A stretch of DNA of 13,654 nucleotides from DATFNV01 sp035266225 (GTDB lineage Bacteria > Planctomycetota > Planctomycetia > Gemmatales > Gemmataceae), in assembly GCA_035266225.1 (NCBI GenBank), contig DATFNV010000529.1:1-13654 (forward strand). Direction: 5' to 3'. The notes under the pieces are model-generated. The model saw only the letters and a program-made list of their open reading frames with translations. It ran no database searches and was not told the DNA's origin. The position numbers and the translations under genes were made by a program. Of the stretch, positions 7,434 to 13,654 are shown one piece after another. Position 1 is the first letter of the stretch. Each line of letters opens with the position of its first letter.

Positions 7434-7476
7434 AACGAGGCTCGATCGGCTTCAGAACGAGCCGCTTGCGGTGGCG

Positions 7477-7518
7477 CGGGCCGGTGGGTCAGGTTTCCGA
7501 TCCTGACCCACCGGCCCG
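7477..7518. terminator. 17-bp hairpin terminator between convergent genes
   Basis: Perfect arms CGGGCCGGTGGGTCAGG (7477-7493) and its reverse complement (7502-7518) enclose an 8-nt loop. It sits 43 bp after the EF-hand gene and 35 bp from the end of the opposing toxin gene, the expected place for a bidirectional terminator. Only a short TT follows on the plus strand, so it departs from the textbook intrinsic form. Confidence 0.65.
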
Positions 7519-7553
7519 TTAGCCCGGTGGCAAGCCGGTTGTGCGACGGGCGG

Positions 7554-7955
7554 TTACGTCGTCCCGTCGGCCTCCTGTTCGGGTGCCGCATCCGGCGCCG
7601 GAGCCGCCTCCCAGTCGAGAATGATCTGCCGGATATCCTCCGGGGCGATGTCGGCTTGCTCGGTTTTCGAGTAGACGGTGACGAGGACCACCTCCGACTC
7701 GCTCTTGACGTGGTAAATGAGCCGATAGCCGCCGCTTTTGCCCTTCAAAGCATCTGAATTTTTGGCTCGAACCTTGAAGACCTCGTAACGCACCTGGGGC
7801 ACCTGATCGCCTGGCTTGCTCCCGCCGGCCAACTGGTCGAGGATCGGTTGCAAGTCTGCCTTGATGTGGCGATACTTCTTCGCCAGTTGCCGGAGATTGC
7901 GCTTGAATTCGGGGGTGAAGGTGACCTGAAGGGGTGTGGCGGGGTCACTCGGCAT
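7554..7955 (-). CDS. RelE-like toxin of a type II toxin-antitoxin system
   Basis: A 133-residue protein of the RelE/ParE superfamily. The N-terminal half has the usual pattern (VTFTPEFKRNLRQLAKKYRHIKADLQPILDQL). The core has YEVFKVRAKNSD, then GKSGGYRLIYHV and VVLVTVYSKTEQADI, ending APEDIRQIILDW. Such toxins typically cleave mRNA on the ribosome; the conserved basic residues (K, R) of the GKSGGYR segment are present. Start: ATG at 7955 is preceded by GGAGG with 6-nt spacing. A longer frame upstream (to 8060) would run inside the antitoxin gene and has no such site. The start overlaps the antitoxin end by 11 bp, so translation is probably coupled. The Ala/Pro/Glu-rich tail (about 117-133) is probably disordered. 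The exact subgroup (RelE, HigB or other) cannot be set from sequence reading alone. Confidence 0.85.
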   Translation of the reverse strand: MPSDPATPLQVTFTPEFKRNLRQLAKKYRHIKADLQPILDQLAGGSKPGDQVPQVRYEVFKVRAKNSDALKGKSGGYRLIYHVKSESEVVLVTVYSKTEQADIAPEDIRQIILDWEAAPAPDAAPEQEADGTT

Positions 7956-8163
7956 CGATCCCCTCCCAGAGGCGATCAACCGGCAACGTGTCGCCGCCCT
8001 GGGCCTCCTCCCAGCCTCGCCGAAAGCTGTCTGCCGCCGGCTTGAGAAGCACACTTTCACGATAGGTGCGAATCATCTGGAGCAGCAAGGGAAAGTATTC
8101 CTCCGGCAGACCTTCCAGTTCGGCAAGCAGCTGTCGCTGTTTCTCGGATAGCAAGACACTCAT
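7945..8163 (-). CDS. Putative antitoxin partner of the RelE-like toxin
   Basis: A 72-residue protein encoded directly before the toxin in the same operon, which is the main reason for the call. Start: ATG at 8163 with a near-ideal AGGAGG 5 nt upstream. The alternative upstream start at 8268 adds 35 basic residues without such a site. Residues 1-40 are predicted helical (LSEKQRQLLAELEGLPEEYFPLLLQMIRTY). The second half (LKPAADSFRRGWEEAQGGD to LWEGIDAE) ends in a short acidic tail and could wrap the toxin. No helix-turn-helix, ribbon-helix-helix or AbrB fold is obvious, so autoregulation by DNA binding is not shown. I recognise the genomic arrangement, but not a named antitoxin family with certainty. 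Confidence 0.75.
   Translation of the reverse strand: MSVLLSEKQRQLLAELEGLPEEYFPLLLQMIRTYRESVLLKPAADSFRRGWEEAQGGDTLPVDRLWEGIDAE
7962..7966 (-). promoter_or_regulatory. Ribosome binding site of the toxin gene
   Basis: CCTCC on the plus strand reads GGAGG on the coding strand, 6 nt before ATG 7955. It lies inside the antitoxin coding sequence and decides the toxin start. Confidence 0.75.
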
Positions 8164-8168
8164 GAAGC

Positions 8169-8174
8169 CCTCCT
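8169..8174 (-). promoter_or_regulatory. Strong ribosome binding site of the antitoxin gene
   Basis: CCTCCT on the plus strand reads AGGAGG on the coding strand, 5 nt before ATG 8163. It is the best Shine-Dalgarno match in the window and fits the need for more antitoxin than toxin. Confidence 0.8.
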
Positions 8175-8242
8175 CGCGCGCGGCCAGGGAATGGGGCCGA
8201 ACTGCCGGACTTTGCCCGAACAACTCCCCGCCTGCTCTTGCT

Positions 8243-8270
8243 ATCCTACCGCGGAGGCGAACGGACACAA
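8243..8270 (-). promoter_or_regulatory. Possible promoter of the toxin-antitoxin operon
   Basis: On the minus strand TTGTGT (8265-8270) and TAGGAT (8243-8248) are spaced by 16 nt and lie about 80 bp before the antitoxin start. Matches to the sigma-70 consensus are only 3/6 and 4/6, so this is a weak suggestion. The rest of the 310-bp divergent region (8164-8473) shows no other clear element. Confidence 0.25.
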
Positions 8271-8473
8271 GCGAAAACGTCCGGGCGCCGCGGATCCCGG
8301 CCGAAATCGGTGAGGCGGATCGAAAACCTTCGCTCCCGCGCGGCGGTATCCCCGCCCCGGATCCGACTATTCTAGTATGAAGGTTCTATGAACGTTTCGT
8401 GAGCGCGATGCCCCTCCCCGTGCGAGGAACTCGTGGAGGCCTGACCGGCCGCGGAACTTAGGGGTTGACTGCG

Positions 8474-10240
8474 ATGGGAGACGACAACGACCGCGCCGCC
8501 GGCCCCCCGGGCGACGGCGCCCTCTACCGGAGGCTGCTGCGCCTGGCGCGGCCGTACACGAAGTACCTGTCCGTGCTGCTCCTGCTCGACCTGCTGGACA
8601 GCCTGTCGGTGCTGCTGACGCCGCTGCCGTTGAAGATCGCCATCGACAGCGTCATCGGCTCCCGTCCCCTACCCGGCTTCCTCGCGCGCGTGCTGCCGGA
8701 GTCGGTCGCGGGGTCCGCCACCGCCCTGCTCGTCGTTGCCGTCGGCCTGCTGCTCTCGATCGCCCTGTTCACCAACCTGCAAGCGCTAATCGATGCGCTG
8801 CTGCGCGGCTATGTCGGCGAGCGCCTGGTGCTCGGTTTCCGCAGCCGGCTGTTCCGCCACGCGCAGCGCCTGTCGCTGTCCTACCACGACACCGCGGGGA
8901 CGGCCGACGCCACTTACCGCATCCAAAAGGACGCCGCTTCCCTCCAGGACCTCCTCATCGACGGCGCCCTGCCCCTGGTGACGGCCGTCTTCACGGTCGT
9001 CCTGCTTTTCGCGGTGACTCTCTGGCTCGACTGGCAGCTCGGGCTGGTCGCCGTCACGGTGGCGCCGGTGCTGCTGTTCGTCTCCGGGCGCTACAAGCGG
9101 CGGCTGCGGCAGCAGGCGCGCGAGGTCAAGAAGCTGGAGAGCGGCGCCCTGGCCGTGGTGCAGGAGGTGCTGTCGGTCCTGCGCGTCGTCAAGGCGTTCG
9201 GCCAGGAGGATCGCGAGCGCGACCGCTTCGTCAGCTACTCGCGCGAAGGGATGCGAGCGCGGCTGCGTCTGCTGCTGGCCGAGGGCGGCTACGGCGCGGT
9301 CATCCGCCTGACCACCGCACTCGGGACGGCGGCCGTGCTGTTCATCGGTGTCACGCACGTGCGCGACGGGGCGCTCACCCTCGGCAGCCTGGTCCTGGTG
9401 CTCGGCTACCTGGCGCAGCTGTACGACCCGCTGAAGACCATCAGCCGCAAGGCCGGCGGCCTGCAAGCGCACCTGGCCAGCGCCGAGCGTGCCTTCGCCC
9501 TGCTGGATCAGCGGCCCGACGTGGACGACCGCCCCGACGCCCGGCCGGTGGCGCGGGCGGCCGGGGCGATCGCCTTCCGCAATGTCTCGTTCGGCTACGG
9601 CGAGGGCCGGCCGGTGCTCTGCGGTGTGTCGTTCGCCGTCGAATCGGGGACCCGGCTGGGCATCGTCGGCACGACGGGAGCGGGCAAGACGACGCTGCTG
9701 AACCTGCTCATGCGCTTTTACGACACGGATGGGGGACAGATCCTGCTCGACGGGTTGGACCTGCGCGCCTACCGCCTGGCGGACCTGCGCAACCAGTTCG
9801 CCCTGGTGTTGCAGGATACGGTCCTGTTTTCGGCCAGCGTCGCCGAGAACATCGCCTACGCCCGGCCCACTGCCACGAGCGAGGAGATCGAGGCGGCGGC
9901 GCGGGCCGCCTGCGCCCACGACTTCATCGCGCGGCTCCCCGACGGCTATGACACCCTCGTCGGCGAGCGCGGCATGTGCCTGTCGGGGGGCGAGCGCCAG
10001 CGCATCGCCATCGCGCGGGCCTTCCTCAAGGACGCGCCGGTCCTGCTGCTGGACGAGCCGACCAGCGCGATTGACGTGCAGACCGAGGCCGATATCCTGG
10101 AGGCGATGGAGTTCCTGATGCGCGGCCGCACCAGCATCATCATCACGCATCGCCTGACTCCGCTGTCGGCCTGCGACGCCGTCCTCGTCCTGGAGGGCGG
10201 CCGGCTGACCGCCCCGACCCCTGAGCCGGCGGCCCTCTGA
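8474..10240 (+). CDS. ABC exporter half-transporter (fused membrane and ATPase domains)
   Basis: A 588-residue type IV-fold exporter of the MsbA/MDR group, acting as a dimer in the membrane. The membrane domain (about 20-330) has six helices, near 31-50, 82-104, 165-185, 186-204, 275-294 and 303-318. The ATPase domain (about 350-585) is complete: Walker A GTTGAGKTT (399-407, K405), Q-loop in FALVLQDTVLFSASVAENIAY, signature LSGGE (503-507), Walker B VLLLDEPTSAID with D527 and E528, and switch H559. All catalytic residues are present. Start: ATG 8474 has AGGGG at 8460-8464; the in-frame TTG at 8465 abuts that site and is rejected. It stands alone, with no second subunit, membrane-fusion or peptidase domain next to it, so a homodimer is likely. 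The substrate (lipid, drug or peptide) cannot be told from the sequence. Confidence 0.93.
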   Translation: MGDDNDRAAGPPGDGALYRRLLRLARPYTKYLSVLLLLDLLDSLSVLLTPLPLKIAIDSVIGSRPLPGFLARVLPESVAGSATALLVVAVGLLLSIALFTNLQALIDALLRGYVGERLVLGFRSRLFRHAQRLSLSYHDTAGTADATYRIQKDAASLQDLLIDGALPLVTAVFTVVLLFAVTLWLDWQLGLVAVTVAPVLLFVSGRYKRRLRQQAREVKKLESGALAVVQEVLSVLRVVKAFGQEDRERDRFVSYSREGMRARLRLLLAEGGYGAVIRLTTALGTAAVLFIGVTHVRDGALTLGSLVLVLGYLAQLYDPLKTISRKAGGLQAHLASAERAFALLDQRPDVDDRPDARPVARAAGAIAFRNVSFGYGEGRPVLCGVSFAVESGTRLGIVGTTGAGKTTLLNLLMRFYDTDGGQILLDGLDLRAYRLADLRNQFALVLQDTVLFSASVAENIAYARPTATSEEIEAAARAACAHDFIARLPDGYDTLVGERGMCLSGGERQRIAIARAFLKDAPVLLLDEPTSAIDVQTEADILEAMEFLMRGRTSIIITHRLTPLSACDAVLVLEGGRLTAPTPEPAAL

Positions 10241-10524
10241 AGGGTCGAAAAAGGGCATGGTTCAGAGCGGCGGCCATTCTGGTAACACGTTCTGCGGGGG
10301 GCGGCTGCAGGTGTCATTCTCGGCCCACTGCCATTTCTTCTTCTCTTCTCACGCCACACCCACGCCATTATTCGGCCCTGTGTACTTGCCCGACTGTTCT
10401 CGGTCCGTTACTCTCGTCGCAACCCTCTGACCTCGTCCCTTCGCCCCACGCGCGGGGAATCGGGCAGCACCCTGTAACCTTGTTGCGCCGCTTGCAGAAT
10501 TCGTATTAAGGAGCGCGTGCAACC
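10241..10524. other. Intergenic region before the second sigma factor, pyrimidine-rich
   Basis: No gene or hairpin terminator is seen after the ABC transporter. From about 10321 to 10440 the plus strand is strongly pyrimidine-biased (33 purines in 120 bases by my count), with an uninterrupted 17-nt C/T run at 10334-10350. The promoter of the sigma factor gene should lie here but was not recognised. Confidence 0.5.
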
Positions 10525-11157
10525 ATGACGACGCCGGGACCCGACACCGAGGAACTGATCGAGCGCGTGGCCAGTGGCGACGGCGCCGCGCGGCAGCAAC
10601 TGCTGGCGCGACACCGGGCCCGGCTGCGGCAGATGGTCGCCGTGCGCCTCGACCCCCGAGTGGCGGCGCGCGTCGATCCGTCCGACGTGGTGCAGGAGGC
10701 GCTGACCGTCGCCGCCCGCCAGCTGTCCGCCTACGTCCGCGAGCGGCCGCTGCCCTTCTACCCCTGGCTGCGCGGCCTCGCCTGGGAGCAACTCGTCCAG
10801 GCTCATCGCCGCCACCTGCACGCCCAGCGGCGCAGCGTCCGCCGCGAGGGGCCGGCCGTGCTGAGCCTGCCCGACGAGTCGGCCGCGGAACTGGCGCAGC
10901 GGCTGGTGTCGTCGGCGAGCCGCCCGAGCCGACAGATGCTCCGCGCCGAACTGCGCGAGCGCGTGCAGGCGGCCCTGGCGGCGCTGGGCGAGCGCGACCG
11001 CGAACTGCTGGTGCTGCGCTACCTCGAGCAGCTCTCGACGCGCGACGTGGCGGCGGTGCTGGGCATCACTGAGGGGGCGATGAAGGTGCGCCACCTGCGT
11101 GCCCTGGAGCGACTGCGCAAGCTCCTCGGCGATGACCTCCGGGAGAATGAGTCATGA
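10525..11157 (+). CDS. ECF-type RNA polymerase sigma factor, translationally coupled to a kinase
   Basis: A 210-residue ECF sigma factor. Region 2 covers about residues 25-97 (VDPSDVVQEALTVAARQL, then FYPWLRGLAWEQLVQAHRRH). Region 4 covers about 140-201, with LGERDRELLVLRYLEQLSTRDVAAVLGITEGAMKVRHLRALERL giving a clear helix-turn-helix. ATG 10525 has AAGGAG at 10508-10513, an 11-nt spacing that is slightly long. The stop overlaps the next start as ATGA at 11154-11157, so sigma factor and kinase are almost certainly made from one mRNA with coupled translation. It is only distantly similar to the first sigma factor in the window (different region 4 wording), so it is not a recent copy. It probably reads a separate promoter set under control of the adjoining kinase (inference). 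Confidence 0.92.
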   Translation: MTTPGPDTEELIERVASGDGAARQQLLARHRARLRQMVAVRLDPRVAARVDPSDVVQEALTVAARQLSAYVRERPLPFYPWLRGLAWEQLVQAHRRHLHAQRRSVRREGPAVLSLPDESAAELAQRLVSSASRPSRQMLRAELRERVQAALAALGERDRELLVLRYLEQLSTRDVAAVLGITEGAMKVRHLRALERLRKLLGDDLRENES

Positions 11158-13654
11158 CTTCGTCGGTACGACCCTCCGTCCTGGGCAGCGACATCGATCC
11201 CGCCGTTGCCGAGCTGATCGAAGACCTCGTGACCCGCTTGCAGGCCGGCGAGGCGGTCGATGTCGCGGCGGTCATCGCGGCCCATCCCCAACACGCCGAC
11301 CAGTTACGGCGGTTGCTGCCGGCGGTGGAGGCGCTGGCCCAACTGGGGCGCTCGGCGAGTGCCGAGGACGCGGCGCCACCTCCGGTGAGGACCGACGGCG
11401 AGCAGGCCACCGGCACGCTGGGCGACTTCCGGCTGATCCGCCAGGTGGGCCGCGGCGGCATGGGCATCGTGTACGAGGCGGAGCAGGTGTCGCTGGGCCG
11501 GCGGGTAGCGCTGAAGGTGCTGCCGTTCGCCGCCACGATGGACCCGCGCCACTTGCAGCGCTTCCACAACGAGGCGCGGGCGGCGGCCGGCCTGCACCAC
11601 ACCAACATCGTGCCGGTCTACGCGGTGGGCGAGGAGCGGGCCGTCCATTTCTACGCGATGCAGTTCATCGAAGGGCAGACGCTAGCCGCCATCATCGCCG
11701 ACCTGCGGCGGCGGGCCGGGTCGGCGCCGCTGCCTGAGGCTCAATCGACGACGCCAGCGGTCCCCGCAGCGCCCGCGGCGGAAACGGCGGCACGGGCGGC
11801 GGCCTCGACGGAGCGCTCGCCGCGGGACGCGGCTTACTTCCGGCAGGTGGCCGAGTGGGGCATCCAGGCGGCGGAGGCGCTGGACCACGCGCACACGCTG
11901 GGCATCATCCATCGCGATGTGAAGCCGGCGAACCTGATGGTGGACGCGGCCGGGCGGCTGTGGGTCACCGACTTCGGCCTGGCCCAGGTGCAGAGCGACA
12001 CCCGGCTGACGATGACCGGCGATCTGGTGGGGACGCTGCGCTACATGAGCCCCGAGCAGGCACTGGCCAAGCGCGTCGTCGTAGACCACCGCACCGACGT
12101 TTACTCACTGGGGGCGACGCTCTACGAATTGCTGGCGCTCCAGCCGGCCTTCGAGGGGAGCGACCGCCAAGAATTGCTTCGACAGATTGCCTTCGAGGAG
12201 CCCAGGCGACTGCGCCGCATCAACAAGGCGATTCCGGCCGAGTTGGAAACCATCGTACACAAGGCGCTGGAGAAGAACCCGCAGGACCGCTACGCGACGG
12301 CGCGGGAGCTGGCCGACGATCTGGAGCGATTCGTCAAGGACGAGCCGATCCGCGCGAAGCGGCCGGGCCTGTTGGCGCGGGGGCGGAAGTGGGCACGGCG
12401 GCACAGGCCGATCGTCTGGGCGGCGGCGGTGGTGCTTCTCCTGGCTGGGGTGTTCGGCGGGAGTAGCGGACTCTGGTGGCTCCAGAAACGCGCGGGAGCG
12501 GAAGGGGAAGCCCGGGCGGCCGTGCGGGAGGCGGTTCAACTCCAGCAGGAGGAAAAGTGGGCCGAGGCCCTCAGCGCGGTCCGGCGGGCGGAAGGGGTCC
12601 TCGCCGGCTTCGGGGCCGACCCGGAACTCCGGCGCCAGGTCGAGCAGTTGGGCAAGGACCTGGAAATGGCCCGCCGGCTCGAAGAGGCACGCCTCCAAGG
12701 AGCAGCCGTGAAGGATGGGCATTTCGATGAGCAAGCGCGAATGGCCGCTTATGTCGAGGCCTTCCAGTGGTATGGCCTGGACCTGGACAATCTCAATCCC
12801 CTGGAGGCGGGGGAGCGCATGCACTTGTGCTCCATCCGGATGCAGATGGCGGCGGCACTGGACGACTGGGCCGGGGTGCGGAAGGGGAACAACGTCAGTG
12901 GCTGGAAGCACCTGGTGGTAATTGCTCGCGTTGCTGACCCAGACCCATGGCGCAATCGGCTCCGCGACACTCTTGAGAATGAGAGGGAGAAGAGGGATCC
13001 CCGGGCTTTGGAAGAGTTGGCGGCTTCTGCGCGGGGCGACGAACTGGCGCCAGCAACGGCAGTGCTATTAGCCGAAATCGCCCGCGGGACGCCGGCGGCC
13101 AAGCCGACGTTGAAAGTCCTGCAGGAGTTACAACAGCGGCATCCGGCAGATTTTTGGGTCAGCCATACGTTGGGCTATGGCCTTCACGAGTTGCAACCTC
13201 CCCACCTGGAGGAGGCGATCCGCTATCTCACCGCCGCCGTGGCCCTGCGGCCCCAGAGTCCCGGCGCCCATGTGAACCTTGCCCGCGCTCTTCATGACAA
13301 GGCTCAGATGGACGAGGCCATCGCCGAGTACCGCGAGGCCATCCGTCTCAAGAAGGATCACGCCGGGGCCCACCGCAACCTCGGCAACGCGCTGGACAAG
13401 AACGGCCAGCTGGACGAAGCCATCGCCGAGCACCAAGAGGCCATCCGACTCAACAAGGACGATGCTGATGCCCACCTTAGCCTCGGTATCGCCCTGTACG
13501 ACAAGAAGGACGTGAACGGGGCCATCCAGGAGTACCGCAAAGCCATCGACCTCGACCCCAAGTTCGCTTCAGCCCACTACAACTTCGGCGTCACCCTGAA
13601 GGCGCAGGGGGACGTGGACGGGGCCATCGCCGAGTACAATAAGGCCATCGAAAT
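11154..13654 (+). CDS. Membrane-anchored Ser/Thr protein kinase with TPR sensor region (cut by window end)
   Basis: The frame is open from ATG 11154 to the last base; 833 codons are visible and the 3' end lies outside. Kinase domain: glycine loop GRGGMGIVYEA from G99, K121 in VALKVL, catalytic D255 in HRDVKPANLM, D273 in DFGLA, GTLRYMSPEQA. The glycine-loop and lysine positions equal those of the first kinase here. A Pro/Ala-rich insert (about 186-226) follows the hinge. One transmembrane helix spans about 420-441. The distal part begins with a helical stretch (450-660) and then has TPR repeats from about 662, with three well-formed 34-residue units (about 702-803: DEAIAEYREAIRL, DEAIAEHQEAIRL, GAIQEYRKAIDLDP) and at least one more at the edge. 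TPRs usually bind proteins, so this half may sense or recruit a partner. It is coupled to the sigma factor by an ATGA overlap. Confidence 0.92.
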   Translation, partial: MTSSVRPSVLGSDIDPAVAELIEDLVTRLQAGEAVDVAAVIAAHPQHADQLRRLLPAVEALAQLGRSASAEDAAPPPVRTDGEQATGTLGDFRLIRQVGRGGMGIVYEAEQVSLGRRVALKVLPFAATMDPRHLQRFHNEARAAAGLHHTNIVPVYAVGEERAVHFYAMQFIEGQTLAAIIADLRRRAGSAPLPEAQSTTPAVPAAPAAETAARAAASTERSPRDAAYFRQVAEWGIQAAEALDHAHTLGIIHRDVKPANLMVDAAGRLWVTDFGLAQVQSDTRLTMTGDLVGTLRYMSPEQALAKRVVVDHRTDVYSLGATLYELLALQPAFEGSDRQELLRQIAFEEPRRLRRINKAIPAELETIVHKALEKNPQDRYATARELADDLERFVKDEPIRAKRPGLLARGRKWARRHRPIVWAAAVVLLLAGVFGGSSGLWWLQKRAGAEGEARAAVREAVQLQQEEKWAEALSAVRRAEGVLAGFGADPELRRQVEQLGKDLEMARRLEEARLQGAAVKDGHFDEQARMAAYVEAFQWYGLDLDNLNPLEAGERMHLCSIRMQMAAALDDWAGVRKGNNVSGWKHLVVIARVADPDPWRNRLRDTLENEREKRDPRALEELAASARGDELAPATAVLLAEIARGTPAAKPTLKVLQELQQRHPADFWVSHTLGYGLHELQPPHLEEAIRYLTAAVALRPQSPGAHVNLARALHDKAQMDEAIAEYREAIRLKKDHAGAHRNLGNALDKNGQLDEAIAEHQEAIRLNKDDADAHLSLGIALYDKKDVNGAIQEYRKAIDLDPKFASAHYNFGVTLKAQGDVDGAIAEYNKAIE

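Noticed and set aside
7554..8060. Longer toxin reading frame starting at 8060
   Set aside because: The extension runs inside the antitoxin gene, has no ribosome site and does not match the family N-terminus. ATG 7955 has GGAGG.
8786..10258. 490-codon open frame on the minus strand
   Set aside because: It is the mirror of the ABC exporter gene, with no domain of its own.
10480..10509. Possible -35/-10 pair (TTGTTG, TATTAA) before the second sigma factor gene
   Set aside because: The -10 candidate overlaps the ribosome binding site, leaving no leader for the mRNA, and spacing is 18 nt with a weak -35.
11099..11737. 212-codon plus-strand frame overlapping the start of the second kinase
   Set aside because: It is out of frame with the kinase motifs and is Gly/Arg-rich without a domain. 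The real frame starts at 11154.

Overview
The window is GC-rich and looks like a planctomycete chromosome, probably of the Gemmata/Gemmataceae type (inference). The signs are two ECF sigma factor genes, each directly followed by a large membrane-anchored PknB-like Ser/Thr kinase, a secreted CotH-type protein, a MauG-type di-heme peroxidase domain, Gly/Pro-rich linkers in secreted proteins, and long perfect hairpins between genes. There is no rRNA, tRNA, CRISPR array or recognisable transposase.

Layout. 1-410: no convincing gene, but a 38-bp direct repeat carrying a hairpin. 411-7433: a co-directional plus-strand block. It holds an ECF sigma factor, a Ser/Thr kinase with a transmembrane helix and a non-TPR C-terminus, a 949-residue secreted fusion of a CotH kinase-like domain to a di-heme cytochrome c peroxidase, and a secreted two-EF-hand protein. 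7477-7518: a hairpin terminator between converging genes. 7554-8163 (minus): an overlapping two-gene toxin-antitoxin operon with a RelE-like toxin. 8474-10240 (plus): a single ABC exporter half-transporter. 10525-end (plus): a second ECF sigma factor whose stop overlaps the start (ATGA) of a second Ser/Thr kinase. This kinase ends in TPR repeats, stays open to the last base and is cut by the window edge.

How the genes may work together. Each sigma factor-kinase pair looks like a signalling unit with a cytoplasmic kinase and a distinct sensor half beyond the membrane. In the first block, the kinase C-terminus, the CotH-peroxidase fusion and the EF-hand protein all carry short helical segments of the LKLSxEQK type set in Gly/Pro/Phe-rich linkers. 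This ties four genes into one possible envelope system. The CotH-peroxidase fusion is the most unusual protein, with a Fam20C-like kinase fold and a haem peroxidase in one exported chain beside a calcium-binding protein. Three different palindromic elements (21-bp, 27-bp and repeated 8-bp stems) lie at gene boundaries in the same block.
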